Assembly: GCF_004353905.1 (NCBI RefSeq)
Contig: NZ_SMOD01000001.1
Span: 124,001-188,000, forward strand
Length of the DNA stretch: 64,000 nucleotides
Direction of reading: 5' to 3'
Source of the DNA: Paraburkholderia guartelaensis
GTDB lineage: Bacteria; Pseudomonadota; Gammaproteobacteria; Burkholderiales; Burkholderiaceae
Shown here piece by piece: positions 27,413-35,603 of this stretch. Position numbers and translations under genes: made by a program. Position 1 is the stretch's first letter. Each line of letters starts with the position of its first letter. A model generated the notes under the pieces. It had not been told where the DNA came from and made no database searches. It saw only the letters and a list, made by a program, of their open reading frames with translations.

Positions 27413-27567
27413 AAACATAAGTATCGCGTCTTGGACTCGACGCTCCCTGCTTCTTATTATCGAAACTTGAGCGCCCTCACTCGCGGGGCGCCGCCGGCAA
27501 CGGTCATGTCTGCCGGCCGATAACTATGCAGCGACGGCACCGCCCGTCGCCATGAGGCGGAGACAGC

Positions 27568-28896
27568 ATGAGTCACTTCGATGAAGCAGCAACCATGCGA
27601 AAGGTTTACAAGCGGCTCGTGCCGCTCCTTTTCTGCATGATGTTTTTCAATTATCTGGACCGTATCAATATCGGTTTCGCCGCACTCGACATGAACTCGG
27701 ACATGGGCTTCGACCCTGCCGTGTTCGGCTTTGCGGGCAGCATTTTCTTCGTCGGCTACATGCTGCTGGAAGTGCCCAGCAATCTGTTGTTGCACCGCGT
27801 CGGCGCGCGCCGCTGGATTGCGCGCATTCTGCTCACGTGGGGAGCCGTTGCGGCGGCAACGGCCTTCGTGTTCAACGCGTCGAGCTTCTACGTGCTGCGT
27901 TTTCTGCTCGGTGTGATGGAAGCCGGTTTTCTGCCAGGTATCGCCGTGTATCTGACCTACTGGTTTCCGGAGCGATACCGCGCCCGCGCCGTGGGCGGAT
28001 ACATCATCGCGGGGTCGTTCTCGGCCGTGCTGGGCGGCCCGCTCTCGACCACCGTGATGACTTACGCGAACGGCCTGCTCGGCATGCACGGCTGGCAGTG
28101 GATGTTCATTATCGAAGGCGTGCCCGCCATGCTGCTCGGCCTCGTCACGCTGCGCATCATGACCGAGCGCCCCGCCGACGCGGACTGGCTTTCCACGGAA
28201 GAGAAGCAATGGCTCGAAGCCACGCTCGCCACGGAGCGCGAGGCGCTGGGCGGCCATCGGCATTTTCCGCTGCTGAAGGTGGCTGGCGACATTCGCGTAT
28301 GGAGCCTCGCGTGTCTGTTCGGCTGCGCGCTGGTCGGCATTTATGGGCTGTTCCTGTGGCTGCCGCAGATCGTGAAAAGCCTGGGTCACCTCAACAACAT
28401 CGAAGTGGGCTTCCTCTCCGCCGCGCCGCCGCTCCTGGGCGTGTTGGGCACGTACCTCGTGAGCCGCAGCTCGGACCGCACCGGCGACCGTAAATACCAC
28501 CTCGCATTCGTCTACGGCATGAGCGCGCTGGCGATTGCGGGCAGCGCGTATGCGCCGAATCCGCTGCTTGCGTATGCGCTGCTTTGCGTGACGGGCCTCT
28601 TCATCTATGCGGGCAACCCGCTGTTCTGGAGTCTTGCCGCTTCGTTCAGAACCGGTGCGGCGGGCGCGGCGACGATCGCGCTCATCAATACGATCGCGCA
28701 GTTCGGCGGCGTGGTGGGGCCGTGGAGTATCGGACTCGTGCGCCACGCCACCGGCAACTTCAAGCTCGCGCTGCTCACGATCGCCGCTTTCCTCGTGATC
28801 GCCACGCTCATCGCGATTGTGATGCGCGTGCAGCCTGCCGAGCGCGACGCCTTGAACCCGGCGCTCGTTGGCCATGACGAAGCGACGGAAAGCTGA
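27568..28896 (+). CDS. MFS transporter, anion:cation symporter (aromatic acid) family
   Basis: 442-residue inner-membrane permease with twelve hydrophobic segments. Helix 1 region LLFCMMFFNYLDRINIGFAALDMNSDMG (the NYLDRxNIGFA motif) and EVPSNLLLHRVGARRWIARI are diagnostic of the ACS family (phthalate, 4-hydroxyphenylacetate and tartrate permeases). GGCGGAGA precedes the ATG. It is 34 nt upstream of the 4-oxalomesaconate hydratase gene on the same strand, so the imported substrate is probably an aromatic acid or a dicarboxylate intermediate of the 4,5-cleavage pathway. Confidence 0.9.
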   Translation: MSHFDEAATMRKVYKRLVPLLFCMMFFNYLDRINIGFAALDMNSDMGFDPAVFGFAGSIFFVGYMLLEVPSNLLLHRVGARRWIARILLTWGAVAAATAFVFNASSFYVLRFLLGVMEAGFLPGIAVYLTYWFPERYRARAVGGYIIAGSFSAVLGGPLSTTVMTYANGLLGMHGWQWMFIIEGVPAMLLGLVTLRIMTERPADADWLSTEEKQWLEATLATEREALGGHRHFPLLKVAGDIRVWSLACLFGCALVGIYGLFLWLPQIVKSLGHLNNIEVGFLSAAPPLLGVLGTYLVSRSSDRTGDRKYHLAFVYGMSALAIAGSAYAPNPLLAYALLCVTGLFIYAGNPLFWSLAASFRTGAAGAATIALINTIAQFGGVVGPWSIGLVRHATGNFKLALLTIAAFLVIATLIAIVMRVQPAERDALNPALVGHDEATES

Positions 28897-28930
28897 ATTT
28901 ATTCATCCGTTCACCTGATGGAATTGCTAC

Positions 28931-29971
28931 ATGATCATTGATTGCCACGGTCACTACACGACCTCGCCGCCCCAGCACGAAGCCTGGCGCGCCAAACAGA
29001 TCACCGCGCTCAAGGACGGCACGCCGGTTCCGCCGCGCCCGTCGATCACCGACGACGAGATTCGCGAAAGCATCGAAAACGGCCAGCGCCGCATTCAGCG
29101 CGAGCGCGGCACGGACCTGACGATCTTTTCGCCGCGCGCTGCGGGCATGGGCCACCATCAGGCGGGCGCAGAGGCAAATGCACTTTGGTCCGGCGAATGC
29201 AACGATCTCGTGCATCGTGTGTGCTCACTTTTCCCGCAACATTTTGTAGGTGTTTGCCAACTGCCGCAGGCGCCGGGCGTGACGCCGGAAAACTGCATTC
29301 CCGAGTTGCGCCGCTGCGTGGAGGAACTGGGGTTCGTCGGCTGCAACCTCAACCCGGACCCCTCGGGCGGTCACTGGTCGGGACCGCCCGTCACGGATCG
29401 CTCGTGGTATCCGCTTTACGAGGCCATGGTGGAACTCGACGTGCCCGCGATGATTCACGTTTCGTCGTCGTGCAATCCTAACTTTCATGCGACGGGCGCG
29501 CACTACCTCAACGGTGACACCTCGGTGTTCATGCAGTTGCTGCAGGGCGACCTGTTCGCCGACTTCCCAACCTTGCGCTTCGTCATCCCGCATGGCGGCG
29601 GCGCGGTTCCGTATCACTGGGGGCGCTATCGCGGCCTGGCGCAGGACATGAAGCGGCCGCTCCTGAAGGACTACCTGCTCAAGAACGTGTTCTTCGATAC
29701 CTGCGTCTACCATCAGCCGGGCTCCGACCTGCTCGCCAAGGTGATTCCGGTAGAGAACATTCTGTTTGCCTCGGAGACGATCGGCGCGGTGCAGGGCATC
29801 GATCCGGAAACCGGCCACCACTACGACGACACGCGCCGCTATATCGATGCGATCGAATGGCTCAGCGACGCCGACCGGCAACGCATTTACGAAGGCAACG
29901 CGCGTGCGGTGTACAGCCGTCTTTCCGCGCAGATCGAACGACAAACCGCACTGGAAGGGATAGCGAAATGA
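28931..29971 (+). CDS. ligJ: 4-oxalomesaconate hydratase (LigJ-type, amidohydrolase superfamily)
   Basis: 346 residues. Adds water to 4-oxalomesaconate to give 4-carboxy-4-hydroxy-2-oxoadipate (CHA) in the protocatechuate/gallate 4,5-cleavage pathway. The N-terminal MIIDCHGHYTT gives the first metal-binding HxH of amidohydrolases. LigJ-like blocks run through the chain: ERGTDLTIFSPRA, NLNPDPSGGHWSGPPVTDRSWYP, MIHVSSSCNPNFHATGAHYLN, FVIPHGGGAVPYHWGR and ENILFASETIGAVQGIDP. The length fits the family (~340). GalB-type hydratases of Pseudomonas are unrelated, so this is the Sphingobium/Comamonas-like solution. The stop overlaps the start of the aldolase gene (ATGA at 29968-29971). Confidence 0.9.
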   Translation: MIIDCHGHYTTSPPQHEAWRAKQITALKDGTPVPPRPSITDDEIRESIENGQRRIQRERGTDLTIFSPRAAGMGHHQAGAEANALWSGECNDLVHRVCSLFPQHFVGVCQLPQAPGVTPENCIPELRRCVEELGFVGCNLNPDPSGGHWSGPPVTDRSWYPLYEAMVELDVPAMIHVSSSCNPNFHATGAHYLNGDTSVFMQLLQGDLFADFPTLRFVIPHGGGAVPYHWGRYRGLAQDMKRPLLKDYLLKNVFFDTCVYHQPGSDLLAKVIPVENILFASETIGAVQGIDPETGHHYDDTRRYIDAIEWLSDADRQRIYEGNARAVYSRLSAQIERQTALEGIAK

Positions 29972-30639
29972 ATCAGATTGGCTGGCGTGAACACGAGTCC
30001 GCCCCGCAGGCCGGCGCAGCGACGCTCGCTGCGTTGCGCGAACTGCAAGTGTCGCTCCTGAGCGACAACATGGCGCGCTCGAGCGGCATTCTCGGCCTGC
30101 AGCCGTTTCATCAGCCCCGGCCGATGGCGGGCACGGCCGTGACGGTGCGCACGCGTCCCGGCGACAATCTCGCCATCCATCGCGCGTTCGACTTCTGCCG
30201 GCCGGGCGACGTGCTTGTGATCGACGGCGCGGGCGAGGTGACCCAGGCCCTGATGGGCGACATCATGTCGAGCTATGCGGAAAGCCTCGGCGTGCAGGGG
30301 CTCGTGATCGACGGCGCGATCCGCGATGTCGGCGCGATTCGCCAGCGCGACTTTCCGGTGTATGCGCGCGGCGTGACGCACCGCGGGCCCTACAAGAACG
30401 GGCCCGGTGAAATCAACGTGCCGGTGACCATCGGCCGGATGGTCGTCAATCCCGGCGATATCATCGTGGGCGACGAGGACGGCTTGCTCGCCATCGCGCC
30501 CGCGGATGTGGAGGCCGTCATTGCCGGCGCGCGCCGGCAGGGCGAAAAGGAGGCCGCGGCATTGCAGGCGATCGCCGAAGGGCGCTTCGACCGCGCATGG
30601 GTGATGCCCCACATCGAGCGCATGAGAAGCGGCGCATGA
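29968..30639 (+). CDS. ligK: 4-carboxy-4-hydroxy-2-oxoadipate aldolase (LigK/GalC, RraA-like fold)
   Basis: 223 residues of the RraA-like fold. The class II aldolase of this group cleaves CHA to pyruvate and oxaloacetate with a divalent metal. Visible motifs: GTAVTVRTRPGDNL, VIDGAGEVTQALMGDIM, and GLVIDGAIRDVGAI with the Arg-Asp pair used by characterised CHA aldolases, then GRMVVNPGDIIVGDEDGLLAI. The start is the ATG of the overlap with the hydratase gene; a longer frame from 29857 is inside that gene. Coupling to LigJ and the transporter makes the CHA aldolase call stronger than a generic RraA call. No terminator is evident before the next gene, 80 nt downstream. Confidence 0.87.
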   Translation: MNQIGWREHESAPQAGAATLAALRELQVSLLSDNMARSSGILGLQPFHQPRPMAGTAVTVRTRPGDNLAIHRAFDFCRPGDVLVIDGAGEVTQALMGDIMSSYAESLGVQGLVIDGAIRDVGAIRQRDFPVYARGVTHRGPYKNGPGEINVPVTIGRMVVNPGDIIVGDEDGLLAIAPADVEAVIAGARRQGEKEAAALQAIAEGRFDRAWVMPHIERMRSGA

Positions 30640-30719
30640 TGAACCCACACGGCGTCAAGCGTTAAGATGCGCGCTGGAGCCCGTGCTCCCTCGCTCAACC
30701 GCAGATCCACTCTTGTTCC

Positions 30720-31112
30720 ATGACCCGATACCTTGACGCTGCCGCGCTGCGCGAACTCGCCGAACAGGCGGAGCAAACCGACCCGCCGCCTTGCACCTGC
30801 ACGAAAACGCCGCTGGATGGCTGGCAATCGCAGCCGCTTTCGCTCGACGAGCGGCAACTGGAACAGATCGGCACGCTCGTTAGCGCAGACGAAGCCGAAC
30901 CGACCTTCGCCGAATATTTGCCGGGAGAGGCGGGCTACTGGTCGGAAAATGCGCCGATCGCGCCGCGGTACTTTCCGTATAACCGTTGCGGCGTGTGGAA
31001 ATGCACGCTGTGCGGACGGCTTTACCTTCGTTATACGGAAGGCGGCGGCTATTTCGTCGATCAGCGTATCCGCGCGTTGAAAGCGCGTTTGATCGAGGAT
31101 GTGCCGCTTTGA
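30720..31112 (+). CDS. Conserved-looking protein of unknown function with CxC and CxxC motifs
   Basis: 130 residues, soluble. Cysteines are arranged as PPPCTCTK near residue 25-30 and CGVWKCTLCGRLYLRY near 90-105, which could form a zinc ribbon-like site or disulfides. The C-terminal LYLRYTEGGGYFVDQRIRAL is the sort of segment seen in short Burkholderia hypothetical proteins that accompany immunity or regulatory genes, but I do not recognise the family. It has its own upstream region and is closed by a good terminator, so it is likely a single-gene unit. Confidence 0.7.
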   Translation: MTRYLDAAALRELAEQAEQTDPPPCTCTKTPLDGWQSQPLSLDERQLEQIGTLVSADEAEPTFAEYLPGEAGYWSENAPIAPRYFPYNRCGVWKCTLCGRLYLRYTEGGGYFVDQRIRALKARLIEDVPL

Positions 31113-31154
31113 ACTTCTGATTCCCGCGCGCTTATATTCCTGGTGAATCAAACA

Positions 31155-31186
31155 GAGGTCAGGCTTTTCCCTGGCCTCTATTTCAT
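31155..31186 (+). terminator. Rho-independent terminator
   Basis: GAGGTCAGG (31155-31163) pairs with CCTGGCCTC (31170-31178), one G-U pair, 6-nt loop CTTTTC, followed by TATTTCATTT. It ends the transcription unit of the preceding small gene. Confidence 0.75.
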
Positions 31187-31737
31187 TTCTAGCGGCTTGG
31201 TCTTCGAATGCCCGCCAATGTCGCTTTCGACTTCACAACCGAACCTTACATGCGTGTCCCGCTCGCGCGCGGCGCAACCGACGCCGCGTCAAGCCCCTCA
31301 TATCGATGCGGCCGCGCATCAAAACCTCGACAACAAGCTGAAGCTCGCGCTCCAAGGTCCTCGCGGCATTGCAGTGCAGGAAATGGCGCGGCGCAGCACG
31401 TCTAAATTCTTTTCCCGATCTGATCAATTCTGAGTTTCATTCCACAAATAAAGGTGTGAACCGAAACTTACTGAGCGCGATGGTTCTATTCGTCGATAAG
31501 TTTCTATAGCCATACATTCATACGCGCTTTTAAATAGAAACGATCAATTTCTTTGCTGTGCATTATTACCGCTCCTTGCGCATCCTTACGTCCATATCGA
31601 AGCCCGCCATTCGGCCGCTTCAAGAAAATGGATGACGTGAGCCGCAGCGCGATGAGGATTCATCGAGGCGCTCCCGCTGATTCCGAGAGGCATTCGCGTG
31701 TTGACCCACCTGTTCTGCTGCTCAAAGGAGCCGACTG
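31187..31737. other. 551-bp gap, AT-rich in its second half, no convincing gene
   Basis: An open frame on the plus strand (31143-31433; internal ATG at 31218 giving 71 residues) has no family resemblance, starts across the terminator and lacks a ribosome binding site; it may be a gene remnant. From ~31430 to 31600 the sequence turns AT-rich and contains an inverted pair GTTTCTAT (31500-31507) and ATAGAAAC (31534-31541). The promoter of the lipoprotein gene should lie here, but no strong -35/-10 pair stands out. Confidence 0.5.
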
Positions 31738-32883
31738 ATGAATAAACCCTTATTGGCCTTTCTACTCGCGGCGACGGTGGCCGTTGCCGGTTGCGGAGGC
31801 TCGGACTCCTCGAGTTCCAACCCGGCGTCGGCCGCGGCCACACCGTCCGCGCCCAAACTGCTCTCGAACATTACCGTGCCCAATACGACGAGCCCGGCGT
31901 TCAGCTTCGATATCAGTTATGTGGAAGCGGGCCGGTACTATCTGGCCGATCGCAACAACAAGTCCGTCGATGTCGTCGATACCAAAACGAAAGCGCTGCT
32001 CGCGCAGATTCCGGGCAACTTCACCGGTGCGGGCGCGAGCACCGATGCGTCCGGGCCTGACGGCATCGTGGGCGTGACGGGAACGAATACGCTGTACGTA
32101 GGGGACGTCGACAGCGTGAAGATCGTCGACACGTCCGCGATGCAAACGGTCAAGACGATCCCCATCAGCACGTCGGGCTCGCGCGTCGATGAGGGCTGCT
32201 ACGATCCCGACGACCATCTCGTCATGTTTGCGAGCCCCGGCGACACGCCGCCCTATGTGACTTTCATTTCGACCACGACGCAAACTGTCGTCAACAAACT
32301 GGTATTCAACGGCTCTTCAGGCCTCGAAGCCTGCGTGTACGATCCGGCCTCGAAGAACTTTCTCATCAACAACGACGGAACCACCGCCAATCCCGACGGC
32401 GAACTCGACGTGATCACCGCCAGTTCGGTCACGTCGGGCGCGCCTGCGGTGAGCAAGGCGTTTGCGCTTGGCAAATGCGGCCCCGCCGGCATTGCGCTCG
32501 GTCCCAACAGCGACGTGCTGATTGGTTGCGATCCTTCTGCGGGCGATCCGCTCATTACGCTGATCCTCGATCGCAATACGGGCACGCAACTCGCGTCCGT
32601 GCCGTTCGGCGGCGTGGACCAGGTCGCTTACGATCCCGCGTCGAACCGCTACTTCCTGCCTGCACGCCACTACGTCACGAGCGGAACCGCGGCGTCTTCG
32701 GGCTATACGCCGACCATGGGTGTGATCGACGGCGCGACGCGCAAGCTCATCTATACCGTGGCGGTGGGGACAGGCGCGCACTCGGTTGGCATCGACAGCA
32801 GCCTTGGTGAGGTCTTCGTGCCGTACCAGCCCGGGTCGGCGGCATTCCCGAATGGCGGGATATCGGTGTTCTCGACGCAGTAG
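31738..32883 (+). CDS. Lipoprotein with beta-propeller-like repeats
   Basis: 381 residues. AAAGGAG (31724-31730) precedes the ATG. The signal peptide MNKPLLAFLLAATVAVAGC ends in a lipobox (VAGC, Cys19), followed by a Gly/Ser-rich linker, so the mature protein is lipid-anchored. The rest consists of strand-rich units resembling YncE/SMP-30-type propeller blades (KSVDVVDTKTKALLAQIPG, DSVKIVDTSAMQTVKTIPIS, MGVIDGATRKLIYTVAVGTGAHSVGIDSS). Such proteins bind small ligands or partners at the outer membrane or cell surface; nothing in the context fixes the role. It stands alone, closed by a strong terminator. Confidence 0.82.
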   Translation: MNKPLLAFLLAATVAVAGCGGSDSSSSNPASAAATPSAPKLLSNITVPNTTSPAFSFDISYVEAGRYYLADRNNKSVDVVDTKTKALLAQIPGNFTGAGASTDASGPDGIVGVTGTNTLYVGDVDSVKIVDTSAMQTVKTIPISTSGSRVDEGCYDPDDHLVMFASPGDTPPYVTFISTTTQTVVNKLVFNGSSGLEACVYDPASKNFLINNDGTTANPDGELDVITASSVTSGAPAVSKAFALGKCGPAGIALGPNSDVLIGCDPSAGDPLITLILDRNTGTQLASVPFGGVDQVAYDPASNRYFLPARHYVTSGTAASSGYTPTMGVIDGATRKLIYTVAVGTGAHSVGIDSSLGEVFVPYQPGSAAFPNGGISVFSTQ

Positions 32884-32909
32884 CCGCAAAGTCTCAGGCC
32901 TTGGCGCAA

Positions 32910-32946
32910 AGCCGGCGGATGTGAAAATCGTCCGCTGGCTTTTTTG
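32910..32946 (+). terminator. Rho-independent terminator
   Basis: AGCCGGCGGA (32910-32919) pairs with TCCGCTGGCT (32931-32940), one G-U pair, 11-nt loop, followed directly by a six-T run. Twenty-six bases after the lipoprotein stop. Confidence 0.9.
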
Positions 32947-33048
32947 CTTTTTCGATTCCATCGGCCCTTCGCGAACTTACGGTTATGATGTTTCGCACCG
33001 TGCGGGCTCCGCGAGTCCGCACACATTCCAACATCATTCAACCAGCGC

Positions 33049-34095
33049 ATGGGTATTCGGGAACTCGCCAAAGTACTGAAGCTGTCCGTCTCGACTGTGT
33101 CGCGCGCCTTGAACGACAGCGACGAGGTGAGCGCCGAAACGCGCGAGCGCGTGCGCGCCGCCGCACTCGAGCATGGCTATGCGCCAAGCAAGTCGGCCGC
33201 GAGCCTGCGCCGGGGGCGGCTCGACATCGTCGGGCTGATGCTGCCGGTACGGCGCGAAGAAGAGACCTACACGCTCGGCATTTTCATGAAGCTGGCGGAC
33301 GGTCTGCAGTCGGTGCTGTCGCGGCACGGCATGGATCTCGTCATGTATTCGAGCGAGTCGTGGGACGACGAGTTCGCGCGGCTGCGGCGCATTGTCGAGC
33401 GCCGTCATGTGGACGGCGTGATTCTCGCAGGCACGCGGCGGCACGACGAACGGCTCGATTACGTCGCGAGCCGCCATTTCCCGTTCGTGGCGCTCGGCCG
33501 CAGCGAGTCGGGCGGCGAGCACGCTTGGGTCGATCTGGACTTCGAGGGGGCCGTCGCCGAAGGTGTCGAACGGCTCGTCGCACAAGGGCATCGCCGTATT
33601 GCGCTCGCCGTTCCCGGCGGCGACGCGATGCAGGCGCACATCTACCTGCACGCATGGAAGAAGGCGATGAAAAAGCACGGGCTGCCCGTGCCCGAAGGCT
33701 TCGTGCAGCGCAACGAGCTCTCCGAGCGCGGCGGTTATCTCGCGACCGAGGCGCTGCTCAACCTGGGCACGCCGCCGGACGCGCTCATGTTCCAGAGCGA
33801 CTGCATGGCGATCGGCGCGTACCGCAAGCTGCACGAAACGGGCAGGGCGCCGGGCCGCGATCTGGCGATTTCGGGCGGCGTGCTGGCGGGCGAAGTGTCG
33901 GAATACCTCGCGCCGCGCCTCTCCGGCTTCACGCTCGATGCCTATGGACTGGGGCAGCGCCTCGCGCAGGCGCTGCTCGCGCAGTTCCCGGATATTGGCG
34001 AGACCTACCGCGCCGCGCGCGAGCCGCTGCTATGGCCGCTCACGCTGCGCGAGCGCGACGACGATGCGGTGACGTCCGAGGCCGCTCGACGCTAG
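33049..34095 (+). CDS. LacI-family repressor of the alpha-xyloside uptake operon
   Basis: 348 residues. N-terminal LacI helix-turn-helix MGIRELAKVLKLSVSTVSRALNDSDEVSAETRERVRAAALEHGYAPSKSAASLRRG (shown over several family positions 1-56), then a periplasmic-binding-protein-like core domain (~60-330) with VGLMLP, VDGVILAG, FPFVALGR, GHRRIALAVPGGD and ALMFQSDCMAIGAYRKL. It is co-directional with and immediately upstream of the ABC importer and GH31 genes. A perfect LacI-type palindrome lies in the intergenic region after it. Release by an alpha-xyloside or xylose-containing oligosaccharide is inferred from the operon content. Confidence 0.93.
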   Translation: MGIRELAKVLKLSVSTVSRALNDSDEVSAETRERVRAAALEHGYAPSKSAASLRRGRLDIVGLMLPVRREEETYTLGIFMKLADGLQSVLSRHGMDLVMYSSESWDDEFARLRRIVERRHVDGVILAGTRRHDERLDYVASRHFPFVALGRSESGGEHAWVDLDFEGAVAEGVERLVAQGHRRIALAVPGGDAMQAHIYLHAWKKAMKKHGLPVPEGFVQRNELSERGGYLATEALLNLGTPPDALMFQSDCMAIGAYRKLHETGRAPGRDLAISGGVLAGEVSEYLAPRLSGFTLDAYGLGQRLAQALLAQFPDIGETYRAAREPLLWPLTLRERDDDAVTSEAARR

Positions 34096-34111
34096 TCTGC
34101 ACCCGCTGCCG

Positions 34112-34153
34112 TCGGCATTGCGGTTTCCGCGAATCGGCATTGCGATTTTCGCA
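34112..34153 (+). repeat. Two tandem ~20-bp direct repeats upstream of the ABC operon promoter
   Basis: TCGGCATTGCGGTTTCCGCG at 34112 and TCGGCATTGCGATTTTCGCA at 34134, period 22 bp, ending seven bases before the -35 element. Two helical turns apart, so a pair of activator sites is possible. Confidence 0.55.
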
Positions 34154-34159
34154 GGCAGC

Positions 34160-34188
34160 TTGACAGCGCTATCTGCAGAAGCAACTAT
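34160..34188 (+). promoter_or_regulatory. Promoter of the alpha-xyloside ABC operon
   Basis: TTGACA at 34160-34165, 17-bp spacer, AACTAT at 34183-34188 as a moderate -10. Transcription would begin within the LacI-type palindrome immediately downstream. Confidence 0.6.
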
Positions 34189-34197
34189 TTGCCTGTT

Positions 34198-34215
34198 TCC
34201 GGAAACGTTTCCGGA
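34198..34215. promoter_or_regulatory. 18-bp perfect palindromic LacI-type operator
   Basis: TCCGGAAACGTTTCCGGA, perfectly symmetric around a central CG, as LacI-family sites are. It begins 10 bp after the -10 element, overlapping the expected start point, where binding of the adjacent LacI-family protein would block transcription. Confidence 0.8.
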
Positions 34216-34305
34216 CAATGCGGTTGCAGCGGCACGGGCCCCGCCTGGCCCCAGAAAAGAGCCTGAAAGAAAGCGCGATTCCCAACGCGCGAAAACGGAG
34301 ACAGC

Positions 34306-35517
34306 ATGAAGAAGCTACTTGCCGCATCCGCGGCCATTGGTTTGGCATTCTCGCTTTCCTGTACGTCGCTGCATGCCGCGACGCTCTCGGTCTGGGCCGT
34401 GGACGAGCCCGACGACTACACCGCGAAAATGGCGCAGGAATTCGGCAAGCTGCATCCCGATGTTCATGTGCAGATCCGCAAGGTGGGCTTTGCGGCGCTC
34501 AACGACGAAACCATGCGCGCCGTGATGTCCGGCAACATGCCCGACGTCGTGCCGATCGACAACCCGAACACGGCGATGTTCGCTTCGAAGAACGCGTTGC
34601 TCGATCTCGACCCGTACCTCGCGAAGTCGAAGGTCATCGACGCGAAGCAGATCTTCCCCGGCCCGCTGAAAAACGCCACCTGGAACGGCAAGGTGTATGC
34701 GATTCCCCGCGGCACGAACACGCTCGCGCTGTATTACAACAAGGACATGTTCAAGGCCGCCGGGCTCGATCCCGAGCATGCGCCGCAGACCTGGGACGAA
34801 CTCTATACGGACGCGCAGAAGCTCACCGACGCAAAGAAAGGCGTGTACGGTCTCGCGTTCTCCGCCATCAACACGGAAGAGGGCGTGTTCCAGTTCCTGC
34901 CGTTCGTGCAGGCCGCAGGCGCGGACTGGGACCGCATGAGCGACCCGGGCGCCGTGCGCGCGGCCGCCTTCTGGCAGAAACTGCTGGACAGCAAGGTGGC
35001 GTCGCAGGACACGCTCACGCATAGCCAGTCAGAGGCGGCGGCCACGTTCATCAACGGCAATGCCGCGATGGACATCGACGGTCCGTGGGAGCTGGGCGCC
35101 GTCGAAAAGGGCGCGAAGTTCAAGTGGGGCGTGGCGCTCCTGCCGGTCGAGAAGGCGGGCGGCCCGCGCGCCTCGGCGCTCGGCGAGCAGAATCACGCGA
35201 TCCTGCGCGGTGCGAAGAACCCGGACGTGGCCTTCCAGTTCCTCGAGTACATGTATGCGCAGCGCGGCCGCGACTGGAACGAATTCGGCATGCTGCCGCC
35301 GTCCAGGGACACTGTGACGCCGAACCCGAAGTGGCCGCAGGCGTACAAGGTCTTCAACGAGCAGATGCAGTACGCCCGTCCGCGTGGTCCGAACCCGAAC
35401 TGGCCGAAAATTTCGAAGTCGATTTCCGACGCGATCCAGTCCGTGCTGACGCATCAGGCCACGCCACAACAGGCCATGGCGGCCGACGCGCAGACCGTTC
35501 AGGCCGCAGCCAAGTAA
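34306..35517 (+). CDS. Extracellular solute-binding protein, maltose-type sugar ABC importer
   Basis: 403 residues, ATG preceded by ACGGAGA. Sec signal peptide MKKLLAASAAIGLAFSLSC.. with cleavage near LHA-A (residue ~24). The mature protein is of family-1 extracellular binding proteins (SBP_bac_1): TLSVWAVDEPDDYTAKMAQEFGKLHPDVHVQIRK, MPDVVPIDNPNTAMFA, VYAIPRGTNTLALYYNKDMFKAAGLDPEHAPQTWDEL, and INGNAAMDIDGPWELG. It captures an oligosaccharide in the periplasm for the MalF/MalG-type permeases. With a GH31 alpha-xylosidase at the end of the operon, an alpha-xyloside such as isoprimeverose is the likely ligand. Confidence 0.93.
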   Translation: MKKLLAASAAIGLAFSLSCTSLHAATLSVWAVDEPDDYTAKMAQEFGKLHPDVHVQIRKVGFAALNDETMRAVMSGNMPDVVPIDNPNTAMFASKNALLDLDPYLAKSKVIDAKQIFPGPLKNATWNGKVYAIPRGTNTLALYYNKDMFKAAGLDPEHAPQTWDELYTDAQKLTDAKKGVYGLAFSAINTEEGVFQFLPFVQAAGADWDRMSDPGAVRAAAFWQKLLDSKVASQDTLTHSQSEAAATFINGNAAMDIDGPWELGAVEKGAKFKWGVALLPVEKAGGPRASALGEQNHAILRGAKNPDVAFQFLEYMYAQRGRDWNEFGMLPPSRDTVTPNPKWPQAYKVFNEQMQYARPRGPNPNWPKISKSISDAIQSVLTHQATPQQAMAADAQTVQAAAK

Positions 35518-35603
35518 GCAGACCGAAGTATGGCATCGAGGTCGTTGCCGCCCGGGGAACATCGGTTCTTCGGGCGCCGTCCCGCCTTTGAGCAAAGAAC
35601 GCC

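Noticed and set aside
31143..31433. 96-codon gene starting within the terminator
   Set aside because: Start codon precedes the hairpin, no ribosome binding site and no recognisable family; kept only as a possible remnant.
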